8,005 nt of DNA from positions 1 to 8,005 of the forward strand of contig JALOOS010000064.1 of NCBI GenBank assembly GCA_025454275.1. The letters run 5' to 3'. Of the stretch, positions 1 to 4,791 are shown one piece after another. This DNA comes from Desulfobacterales bacterium. GTDB lineage: Bacteria > Desulfobacterota > Desulfobacteria > Desulfobacterales > SpSt-501. The translations under genes and the position numbers were made by a program. The notes below the pieces were generated by a model, which was not told where the DNA came from, ran no database searches, and worked only from the letters and a program-made list of their open reading frames with translations. Position 1 is the first letter of the stretch, and each line of letters opens with the position of its first letter.

Positions 1-28
1 GCGGGACGCCGCAGGCCTCTTTTTTTTA
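1..28 (-). terminator. Possible left half of a terminator after atpE
   Basis: Directly after the atpE stop codon the minus strand has a run of A and then a GC-rich stretch (about positions 1-20). An A-run followed by a GC-rich arm is how many intrinsic, often bidirectional, terminators begin. The other arm and the U-tract would lie beyond the window, so this is only a suggestion. Confidence 0.3.
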
Positions 29-307
29 CTTCATGAAGAGCTTGGCAATGGCGGTCGCCTGGGGGTGGGCGAAGATCAGGATCAGGGAGACGACCAGGGC
101 GTAAATACAAAGGGATTCGATCAGGGCCAGACCGATCAGCATGGTCACGGTGACCTTACCGGAGGATTCCGGGTTGCGGGCGATGCCCTCGACGGCCGAC
201 TTCAGGCCGATGCCCTGGGCAATGCCGCACCCGAAGGCGGCGATCGCGATGCCGAAACCGGCGGCGGTCACACAGGCGATGAAGAACTCCAATGCTTTGG
301 CTTCCAT
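26..307 (-). CDS. atpE: F0F1 ATP synthase subunit c
   Basis: This 93-residue protein is the c subunit, whose oligomer forms the ion-driven rotor ring of F-type ATP synthase in the inner membrane. It is a hairpin of two helices (about residues 8-33 and 52-80) joined by a polar loop with R44-N45-P46. Helix 1 has the glycine-rich packing face (G17, G19, G26, G28, G32, G34). The ion-binding carboxylate is E64, followed by S65 and Y69, with Q31 opposite in helix 1. In Na+-type c-rings such as Ilyobacter, Gln, Glu, Ser and Tyr at these spacings bind Na+; here the adjacent Thr is replaced by L66, so ion specificity is open. The ATG is preceded by a full Shine-Dalgarno sequence, the best in the window, which suits a subunit needed in many copies. 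It is last in the visible atp group, 99 nt after atpB. Family identity is very secure. Confidence 0.97.
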   Translation of the reverse strand: MEAKALEFFIACVTAAGFGIAIAAFGCGIAQGIGLKSAVEGIARNPESSGKVTVTMLIGLALIESLCIYALVVSLILIFAHPQATAIAKLFMK

Positions 308-317
308 ACTCTTGTCT

Positions 318-325
318 ACCTCCTT
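318..325 (-). promoter_or_regulatory. Strong ribosome binding site of atpE
   Basis: On the minus strand an uninterrupted AAGGAGGT stands 10 nt before the atpE ATG. It is the closest match to the anti-Shine-Dalgarno sequence among the genes here. In F-type ATP synthase operons the c subunit is made in excess of a and b, so a strong site here is expected. Confidence 0.75.
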
Positions 326-406
326 TTAGAGTGAGTGATGATATGGGGCTTCTTCCAAGCTCCCTTTAACGTCCCGAGATCGGTCGGCCTGCGGCCATTC
401 CGTGAA

Positions 407-1096
407 TCAGTGGGCATGCTCCATGGCGCCGCTGAAATACATGATCGACAGCAGGAAGAACACGAAGGCCTGCACGAACGACACGAAAATGCCCATGGCC
501 ATGATGGGCAGCGGCGCGAAGAAGGCGCCGGCCAGCATGAAGAGGATCATGAGGACCAGTTCATGGCCCATCATGTTTCCGAAAAGACGGAAGGAGAGCG
601 ACATGATCCGCGCCAGGTGGCCGATCACTTCGATCGGGAAGATAATGGGGATCATCCACCAGATCGGACCCAGGAAATGCTTGATATACTTCGCCCCGTG
701 ATACATGACCCCGATGATGTGGGTAAAGACCACGGTCACCAGAGCACAGGAGAGGGTGGTGTTGATGCTGGCGGTCGGCGGGAAGAACCCGGGGATCAAG
801 CCGATGAGGTTGCAGGTGACGATGTAGAGAAAAAGAGTGGCGATGAGCGGGAAGAAGCGGCGCCCCTCCTCGCCCGACACCCCCACCATGAACTCCTCCA
901 TCCCGGAAATGACCATCTCGAAAAAATTCTGGGCCTTGCCCGGAACGAGGGAGATGCGGCGGGTGCAGAAATAGGCCAGGACGATCAAAAATACGAGCAC
1001 GAGCCAGGAGTAGACCACATGGGGATACAGGCTGGCAAAATGCCCCAGTCCGAACAACCCGAAGAGTTTAGGCAGAAACAGAAAGGGGTGATCCAT
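407..1096 (-). CDS. atpB: F0F1 ATP synthase subunit a
   Basis: This 229-residue integral membrane protein is the stator a subunit, which supplies the two half-channels carrying ions to and from the c-ring. The essential arginine is R170 in the motif LSFRLFGNMMGHE (residues 167-179), the counterpart of E. coli R210. Helix-6 residues FVQAFVF (207-213) include Q209, matching E. coli Q252. Hydrophobic segments lie at about 25-46, 82-103, 113-135, 145-165, 177-200 and 202-223. The length is normal for the shorter bacterial form. The ATG is 2 nt after the atpI stop, and its AAGGAGG (1107-1113) lies inside the end of atpI, so the two are probably translationally coupled. A 99-nt spacer separates it from atpE; that spacer holds a small GGCC-TGC-GGCC hairpin (386-396) and no gene. 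Confidence 0.97.
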   Translation of the reverse strand: MDHPFLFLPKLFGLFGLGHFASLYPHVVYSWLVLVFLIVLAYFCTRRISLVPGKAQNFFEMVISGMEEFMVGVSGEEGRRFFPLIATLFLYIVTCNLIGLIPGFFPPTASINTTLSCALVTVVFTHIIGVMYHGAKYIKHFLGPIWWMIPIIFPIEVIGHLARIMSLSFRLFGNMMGHELVLMILFMLAGAFFAPLPIMAMGIFVSFVQAFVFFLLSIMYFSGAMEHAH

Positions 1097-1098
1097 CC

Positions 1099-1485
1099 TT
1101 AACCTGCCTCCTTGAAGATGAGTTTTTTTAACTCACGAACAGTCGCCAGCATGATGCTCACTACCACAACCGAAAGCCCGATGACAAGCCCTATGGGGTC
1201 GACCAGCCGTCCGGCGATCAGGAGGAAGATCACGAACCCGCTCAGGGCAAAACGCACATAGTACTTGGCCAGGACCACATGGTGCGAGGCCAGGTGCGGC
1301 GGGGTCAGCGCCCCCCGCAGGGTCCGCGCCAGGAGGTGGAAATTGACCGTTACGATCAAGCCGCCGCTGAAGACCCCCAGCGCGAACTGCCGGGAGGCGA
1401 AGCCGGCGCTCACGGCCACTGCCGCGGCAAATATCACCCAGTTCGCCCGGGTGACGAATGTCAGTATGCGCCGCTCGATCTGCAC
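1099..1485 (-). CDS. atpI: ATP synthase subunit I family protein
   Basis: This 128-residue membrane protein fits the ATP synthase I-chain family (UncI/AtpI) by length, position and topology, rather than by any catalytic motif. Four hydrophobic segments are visible at about 14-31, 34-52, 76-92 and 96-115, with a basic C-terminus (RELKK). In Propionigenium the UncI protein helps assemble the c-ring; in other bacteria it is dispensable. The start is GTG, 33 nt after the atpZ stop, with only a weak purine-rich stretch upstream (GGAAAGG, over 10 nt away), so translation may depend on that of atpZ. No better in-frame start is visible. It lies immediately before atpB, the usual place for this gene. 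The sequence is poorly conserved in this family, so context carries much of the call. Confidence 0.85.
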   Translation of the reverse strand: MQIERRILTFVTRANWVIFAAAVAVSAGFASRQFALGVFSGGLIVTVNFHLLARTLRGALTPPHLASHHVVLAKYYVRFALSGFVIFLLIAGRLVDPIGLVIGLSVVVVSIMLATVRELKKLIFKEAG

Positions 1486-1518
1486 GGTCCGGCCGCCGAC
1501 CTTTCCGCCCCGCTCCTC

Positions 1519-1737
1519 TCAAAGCTCGCGGCTTTTGCGGATGGCGAGCCCGATGTTGCGGAAGGCGGCCCCGATCCCGAGCGCCAGGCCCACGAGGGTC
1601 GCCCAGGGCGAGGTGTCGAACCGCCGATCCAGGTAGACCCCGATGCCCAACCCGATGAAAATCGACAGCGCCACGCTGAAACCCAGGCTGCTGTAAAAAG
1701 CCAGCTCCCGCCACGGCCGCCTGTCAGGCTTCTTCAT
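1519..1737 (-). CDS. atpZ: AtpZ/AtpI-type F0 accessory membrane protein
   Basis: This is a 72-residue protein with two transmembrane helices (about 12-35 and 44-65). Between them is the family-typical turn with G31, G33, L36-D37 and T42-S43-P44, followed by the glycine-rich second helix (LVGLALGIGAAFRNI). Such AtpZ-like proteins precede atpI-atpB in many bacteria. Work in alkaliphilic Bacillus links AtpZ and AtpI to ATP synthase assembly or stability and to divalent cation handling, but the exact role is unsettled. I chose the ATG at 1737 because MKKPDRRPW gives a normal family length. The reading frame stays open to a GTG at 1857, but that would place the start upstream of the likely promoter and add 40 residues unlike the family. 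It is the first gene of the visible atp group. Confidence 0.85.
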   Translation of the reverse strand: MKKPDRRPWRELAFYSSLGFSVALSIFIGLGIGVYLDRRFDTSPWATLVGLALGIGAAFRNIGLAIRKSREL

Positions 1738-1786
1738 GAGAGATAGGTGCTCCACGCCGCTGGGGAGGCGCTCACCGGGACGCCTG

Positions 1787-1815
1787 CACCTAACACGGTC
1801 CCATACCAAAGTCAA
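1787..1815 (-). promoter_or_regulatory. Putative sigma-70-type promoter of the atp genes
   Basis: On the minus strand a -35-like TTGACT (1815-1810) is followed, after 17 nt, by TAGGTG (1792-1787), which has an extended -10 TG one base upstream of it. The -35 is near consensus and the -10 is weak. Transcription would start near 1780, giving a leader of about 43 nt before the atpZ ATG. The position, 180 bp beyond the end of pyrK, fits an independent promoter for atpZ-atpI-atpB-atpE. Confidence 0.5.
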
Positions 1816-1918
1816 CGCCAAAATGATGGTTGCGTCAGAAGGCCGAATTTCTTCCACCCAAGGCGGGATTGCGCTTCATCCAACGGTCACCGCAGTCCTG
1901 CAGTGGCTTTATACGCCT

Positions 1919-1930
1919 TGGTTCGAACCA
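1919..1930. promoter_or_regulatory. 12-bp perfect palindrome
   Basis: TGGTTCGAACCA is a perfect inverted repeat about 105 bp upstream of the atp -35 element. It could be a binding site for a dimeric regulator, but nothing identifies one. The core resembles a tRNA T-loop word (GGTTCGAA); the flanks do not form a T-arm or any cloverleaf. Confidence 0.3.
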
Positions 1931-1978
1931 TCCAAGTCTCCCGGCTTCCTAGCCTCCTAGCCTCCCAGCTTCCCAGCC
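1931..1978. repeat. 8-bp tandem repeat tract downstream of pyrK
   Basis: Six consecutive octamers run in register: TCCAAGTC, TCCCGGCT, TCCTAGCC, TCCTAGCC, TCCCAGCT, TCCCAGCC (plus strand). The last four fit TCCYAGCY exactly; the first two are degenerate. In the transcribed direction the unit reads RGCTRGGA. The tract begins 17 nt after the pyrK stop. The same unit recurs at 3933-3956 after comF. Confidence 0.8.
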
Positions 1979-1994
1979 GCCTATCCTCCAGCCA

Positions 1995-2795
1995 TCATTC
2001 GAGGTCGATCTCCTCGGCGTCGAAGACCGGGCCGTCGACGCAGGCGTGGAGGAAGCGGGAGGGGTCCCGCCGGCCCTCCACGGCGCAACCCAGGCAGGCG
2101 CCCATGCCGCAGGCCATCATGGCTTCGATGGAGAGCTGGCAGGCGATCCGCTGCGCCCGGACGATCCCGAGTACGCAGGCCAGCATGGCCCTGGGGCCGC
2201 AGGCAAGGACGAGATCCGGCCGTTCGCGTGCGAGGGCCGCTGCGAAGGGGTCCGTCACCCGGCACTGATCGCCGCAGCTGCCGTCGTCGGTGGTCAGGTG
2301 CACGGGGATGCCCAGGCGCTCGAAATCCGCCGTGCAGAGGAGATCCTCCCTCCCCCGGCCGCCCAGGAAGAGCTCGATCGCAGCCGGGGCGGAGGGGCGG
2401 CCCTGCAGCCATTCCGCCAGGAAGACGAAAGGGGCGACCCCGAATCCGCCGGCGACGCAGAAAAGCCGCTTCACCCCGGACGGCACCTGGAATCCCCGCC
2501 CCAACGGTCCGAGCAGGCTCAGGGGCTCGCCGGGTGCGACGCGGGAGAGCCTGCGGGTCGCATGGCCCACCACTTTATAAAGCACCTCGATTCCCGGCCC
2601 CGCGCTCCCGCCGGCAACCAGGCGGTGGATCGAGAAAGGGCGGCGCAGGAGCGGATCGATCGCCTCCGGAAACCCCAGCATCACAAACTGCCCCGGCCGG
2701 GCGCGGGCAAAGCCTTCACCGCAGGCAAGGGCCGCGCGCCCGTAGCCGGGTGCGATCACCTCGTTGCGGATCACGGTGGCAAGTGTCTGGATCAT
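1995..2795 (-). CDS. pyrK: Dihydroorotate dehydrogenase B electron-transfer subunit
   Basis: This 266-residue iron-sulfur flavoprotein passes electrons from dihydroorotate oxidation (PyrD, FMN) to NAD+ in pyrimidine synthesis. The N-terminal FAD domain has RPFSI (52-56) and LGPLGRGF (95-102). The NAD(P)-type domain has GGFGVAP (116-122), TDDGS (169-173) and ACGP (198-201). The C-terminal 2Fe-2S ligands are C229, C234, C237 and C252, in the PyrK-type context MACGMGACLGC. That context separates it from the related NfnA/SudB proteins, which carry a DGTGMCG-type loop. Length is normal. The ATG has no Shine-Dalgarno sequence and follows an A/C-only repeat leader. No pyrD is adjacent: the next gene is atpZ and the previous one pgeF. 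Its catalytic partner must be encoded elsewhere, or it serves another dehydrogenase. Confidence 0.92.
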   Translation of the reverse strand: MIQTLATVIRNEVIAPGYGRAALACGEGFARARPGQFVMLGFPEAIDPLLRRPFSIHRLVAGGSAGPGIEVLYKVVGHATRRLSRVAPGEPLSLLGPLGRGFQVPSGVKRLFCVAGGFGVAPFVFLAEWLQGRPSAPAAIELFLGGRGREDLLCTADFERLGIPVHLTTDDGSCGDQCRVTDPFAAALARERPDLVLACGPRAMLACVLGIVRAQRIACQLSIEAMMACGMGACLGCAVEGRRDPSRFLHACVDGPVFDAEEIDLE

Positions 2796-2800
2796 GAGTG

Positions 2801-2849
2801 GTTAGTTGTTGGTTGTTGGTGTTTGGTGTTTGGTGTTTGGTGTTTGGTA
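2801..2849. repeat. 7-bp tandem repeat (TTTGGTG family), 7 units
   Basis: Seven heptamers run in register: GTTAGTT, GTTGGTT, GTTGGTG, then three TTTGGTG and one TTTGGTA (plus strand). The plus strand is nearly all G and T; the transcript therefore carries a leader nearly all A and C just before the pyrK start codon. Confidence 0.9.
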
Positions 2850-2864
2850 GAGGCGAAAAGGATT

Positions 2865-2894
2865 CGATACCGATTCCGATGCCGACCCCGATGA
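2865..2894. repeat. 6-bp tandem repeat (CGATNC family), 5 units
   Basis: Five hexamers run in register: CGATAC, CGATTC, CGATGC, CGACCC and CGATGA. The unit is degenerate at positions 4 to 6, so this is an aged or imperfect array. Confidence 0.65.
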
Positions 2895-2916
2895 ATCATG
2901 ATTTTACAATCTTTTC

Positions 2917-2951
2917 CCGTGCGCCCTGAGCCGTGCACCGTGCGCCGTTCT
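2917..2951. repeat. 7-bp imperfect tandem repeat (CCGTGCG family)
   Basis: Read in heptads: CCGTGCG, CCCTGAG, CCGTGCA, CCGTGCG, CCGTTCT. Four of the five begin with CCGT and the phase of seven is kept across the divergent second unit. Confidence 0.6.
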
Positions 2952-2959
2952 TCCACCCA

Positions 2960-2997
2960 ACTTTAGGCACTTGAAACTTTAGCTCACTTTAGGCACT
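2960..2997. repeat. ACTTTAG direct repeats
   Basis: ACTTTAG occurs at 2960-2966, 2976-2982 and 2986-2992. The first and last copies extend to the 12-bp exact repeat ACTTTAGGCACT (2960-2971 and 2986-2997), 26 bp apart. Confidence 0.75.
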
Positions 2998-3032
2998 CTT
3001 TTCTTTACCCCCCGGACCCTGAATCTTTTCCT

Positions 3033-3053
3033 CGTTACTCGTTACTCGTTACT
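3033..3053. repeat. 7-bp perfect tandem repeat (CGTTACT), 3 units
   Basis: Three exact, contiguous copies of CGTTACT are followed by a short AT-rich run. The unit has the same length as the TTTGGTG tract but an unrelated sequence. Confidence 0.85.
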
Positions 3054-3069
3054 ATTTTTTCATCCCCCT

Positions 3070-3107
3070 CGGACCCTTGAACCCTTGCATCTTTACTCTT
3101 GAACCCT
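3070..3107. repeat. CTTGAACCCT repeat pair near the end of pgeF
   Basis: CTTGAACCCT occurs at 3076-3085 and 3098-3107, 22 bp apart, with a related ACCCTTG word between them. The second copy overlaps the pgeF stop codon by two bases. The word CGGACCCT at 3070-3077 also occurs at 3013-3020, each time followed by a CTTT-containing stretch, so a larger unit of about 57 bp may have been duplicated and degraded. Confidence 0.65.
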
Positions 3108-3873
3108 ATCCTCTCTCCCCCCTCAAGGCGATGGCGGCGGGGAAACGGCCGGTGGTCTTCTCCCCGCGGTAGGAGAAGAAGCGCTCGGTGTTGCAGCGGG
3201 TGCATATCCCGCTCGTCTCGATGCGATCGGCCGCGAGGCCGGCCCCGATCAGCTGGTCGCGCGTGATCGCCCAGAAATCGAAGTGGTTCGAGCCGCGCCG
3301 ATAGCTCCAGAGCGCCGGTGGGATCTCGCGGCGGAAGTTCACGAATTCGGCGCAGCAGGGCCCCAGCGACGGTCCGATCCCGGCCAGGAGGTCGCGGGGG
3401 TCGGATCCGAAACGCTCCGCCATGACCCGGACCGTTCGTACCGCCACCCCGGCGAGGCTGCCCCGCCAGCCGCAGTGGGTGTTGGCCACGACCCGCCGCC
3501 TGGGGTCGTAGAAGAGGATCGGCTGGCAGTCGGCGACCTGGACCACGAGGGCCTTCCGGGCCAGCGCGCTCACCAGCGCATCCCCCACCTGCGGCCCGGC
3601 AGCGGCGGAGCCCTCTTCGATCACGATCACGCCGTCGCCGTGGACCTGGTGCGCGAAGACGAGCTCGGACCCGTGAAGGCGCAGCTGCACGTGCTCACGA
3701 TTGCGCCGGACATCGGCCGGATCGTCCCCCACCGCCAGGCTCACGTTCAGGCGATGAAAGGGAGCGCGGCTGAAGCCTTCCGTGCGCGCAAAGACCGCGT
3801 GGTCGAGCTCAGAATGGTCCGCCAGGTGCTCGAACTGGTAGCAGGCGCCGCCGTTGTCGTTGCGCAGAATCAT
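3106..3873 (-). CDS. pgeF: PgeF/YfiH family protein (Cu-oxidase_4)
   Basis: This 255-residue protein belongs to the YfiH/YlmD/PgeF family, first called multicopper polyphenol oxidases or laccases. Members have since been reported as purine nucleoside-processing enzymes (LACC1 relatives) and, in E. coli, as a peptidoglycan-editing factor that keeps L-Ser out of the peptide stem. Metal and catalytic residues are in place: H78 in FAHQVHG (73-79), C116 in VADCQP (113-118) and H133 in THCGWRG (132-138). The family motifs GIGPSLGPCC (165-174) and the C-terminal SGICTRCNTERFFSYRG (221-237) are also present. The ATG is preceded by GAAGGAG at a rather long spacing of 13 nt. It lies 96 nt after comF and 310 nt before pyrK, so co-transcription with either is uncertain. 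Family membership is secure; the physiological substrate is not. Confidence 0.93.
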   Translation of the reverse strand: MILRNDNGGACYQFEHLADHSELDHAVFARTEGFSRAPFHRLNVSLAVGDDPADVRRNREHVQLRLHGSELVFAHQVHGDGVIVIEEGSAAAGPQVGDALVSALARKALVVQVADCQPILFYDPRRRVVANTHCGWRGSLAGVAVRTVRVMAERFGSDPRDLLAGIGPSLGPCCAEFVNFRREIPPALWSYRRGSNHFDFWAITRDQLIGAGLAADRIETSGICTRCNTERFFSYRGEKTTGRFPAAIALRGERG

Positions 3874-3932
3874 CTCGGAACCCAGGCTCCTTCAACACGT
3901 GCATGGGGATCGGTCGTCACCTGCCTTGAACC

Positions 3933-3956
3933 TCCCAGCATCCTAGCCTCCCAGCT
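3933..3956. repeat. 8-bp tandem repeat tract downstream of comF
   Basis: Three octamers run in register: TCCCAGCA, TCCTAGCC and TCCCAGCT. They have the same TCCYAGCY unit as the tract after pyrK (1931-1978). The tract lies 13 nt after the comF stop and is flanked by CTTGAACC (3925-3932), a word also found twice next to the pgeF stop. Confidence 0.75.
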
Positions 3957-3969
3957 TGAGCATCCATCG

Positions 3970-4791
3970 TCACGGCACTCGCGCCAGGGTCAGCACATCG
4001 ACCGCCGCCGCCCCGCTCGCCTTGAGGGCCCGGGCGCACTCCTCGACCGTGGCGCCGGTCGTGAGCACATCGTCCACCACGAGCAGACGCCGGCCCTCCA
4101 CCCGCTCGGGCGAGCGCACGGCAAAGGCGCCCGCGATGTTGGCGCATCGCCCCTTGCGGTCCAGCCCGGCCTGGGAGGCGGTCGCCCGCATCCGGACCAG
4201 GACCCCGCCGTCCACCGGCGGCAGGGGCGGTCCATCGCCCTGCCGCCATCCTCGGGCCAGGAGGAGGGCCTGGTTGAACCCCCGCTCCCGCAGCCGGCTC
4301 CGGTGGAGCGGCACCGGCAGGACCAGGTCCACCGGCCGCCCCTGCCAGAACCGGAGGAAAGCGGTTTGCATCAGCCGGCCCAGCGGCCGGAAGAGCTGGG
4401 TTTTGCCGCGATACTTGAAGCAGTGCACCACCTCGCGCAGCGACCCGTGATAGGCGAAGGCGGCGCGGGCCATGTCGAAGGCCGGCGGCCGTTCGCGGCA
4501 GCGGCCGCAGAGGGTGTCGCCCGCAAGGCCGCCGGCCGCCCTCCGGCCGCAGCACCCGCAGACCGGAGGCTCCAGCGGAATGAGCGCCTCAAGGCAGCCG
4601 GTACAGAAATGGGCCCGGAGGAGCGCCACCGCCTGTCCCCACTGCCCGGAACCGGGGTCGGACGCAGGGCCTGGGTTCAGAAAAGCGCGGCAGACAAGGC
4701 AGCGCGGAGGAAAAAGCGCCCGGCGGCAGGCCTCCAGCAGGGCCCGCCCCCACCCGGCCCGACGATCCTCTTCTGCCGCGGCCTCACCCAC
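3970..4791 (-). CDS. comF: ComF family phosphoribosyltransferase-like protein
   Basis: This is a double-zinc-ribbon plus type I phosphoribosyltransferase-fold protein, the ComFC/GntX type linked to DNA uptake in competent bacteria; its enzymatic reaction is unproven. Counting from the GTG at 4791 (273 residues), CxxC pairs lie at 31/34, 63/66, 78/81 and 95/98, consistent with bound zinc. FKYRGK (125-130), the basic RLRERGFNQA (166-175) and the PRPP-loop VVDDVLTTGAT (238-248) follow. The frame stays open to an ATG at 4872, but that would overlap rlmB by 89 nt and add a non-family tail. The GTG at 4791 overlaps the rlmB stop by 8 nt and has GGGGGAA just upstream, so I prefer it and infer translational coupling. 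No other competence gene is in view. Confidence 0.88.
   Translation of the reverse strand: MGEAAAEEDRRAGWGRALLEACRRALFPPRCLVCRAFLNPGPASDPGSGQWGQAVALLRAHFCTGCLEALIPLEPPVCGCCGRRAAGGLAGDTLCGRCRERPPAFDMARAAFAYHGSLREVVHCFKYRGKTQLFRPLGRLMQTAFLRFWQGRPVDLVLPVPLHRSRLRERGFNQALLLARGWRQGDGPPLPPVDGGVLVRMRATASQAGLDRKGRCANIAGAFAVRSPERVEGRRLLVVDDVLTTGATVEECARALKASGAAAVDVLTLARVP

Larger units (their letters stand above)
1738..1994. other. 257-bp pyrK-atpZ spacer
   Basis: No gene is supportable here. Reading in the transcribed (minus) direction it holds the octamer repeat tract just after pyrK (1978-1931), a 12-bp perfect palindrome TGGTTCGAACCA (1919-1930), a short imperfect inverted repeat (1888-1905), a 13-bp word shared with the pgeF-pyrK spacer (1861-1849), and the putative atp promoter (1815-1787). 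There is no clear intrinsic terminator for pyrK. Confidence 0.7.
2796..3105. other. 310-bp repeat-mosaic spacer between pgeF and pyrK
   Basis: I see no gene, RNA or terminator here. The spacer is made almost end to end of short repeats with different units: heptamers at 2801-2849, hexamers at 2865-2894, heptads at 2917-2951, a 12-bp direct repeat at 2960-2997, heptamers at 3033-3053 and a decamer pair at 3076-3107. A 10-bp palindrome (AATCATGATT, 2894-2903) lies among them. No convincing promoter for pyrK is visible. Confidence 0.8.

Noticed and set aside
335..1102. 255-codon plus-strand frame covering atpB
   Set aside because: It is the exact antisense of atpB, with His/Asp/Glu-rich low-complexity content produced by the reverse of membrane-helix codons.
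1519..1857. Longer AtpZ starting from the GTG at 1857
   Set aside because: The added 40 residues are not family-like and the start would lie upstream of the likely promoter.
1888..1905. Hairpin as an intrinsic terminator for pyrK
   Set aside because: The stem is only about 6 bp with a G-U pair, and no U-tract follows on the transcribed strand.
1908..1960. tRNA-like 3' half around GGTTCGAA
   Set aside because: The flanking bases do not form a T-stem on either strand and there is no acceptor, D or anticodon arm.
2796..3105. CRISPR array or diversity-generating template repeat
   Set aside because: The repeats are 6-12 bp, mostly contiguous and of differing sequence, with no regular spacers, no cas genes and no reverse transcriptase nearby.
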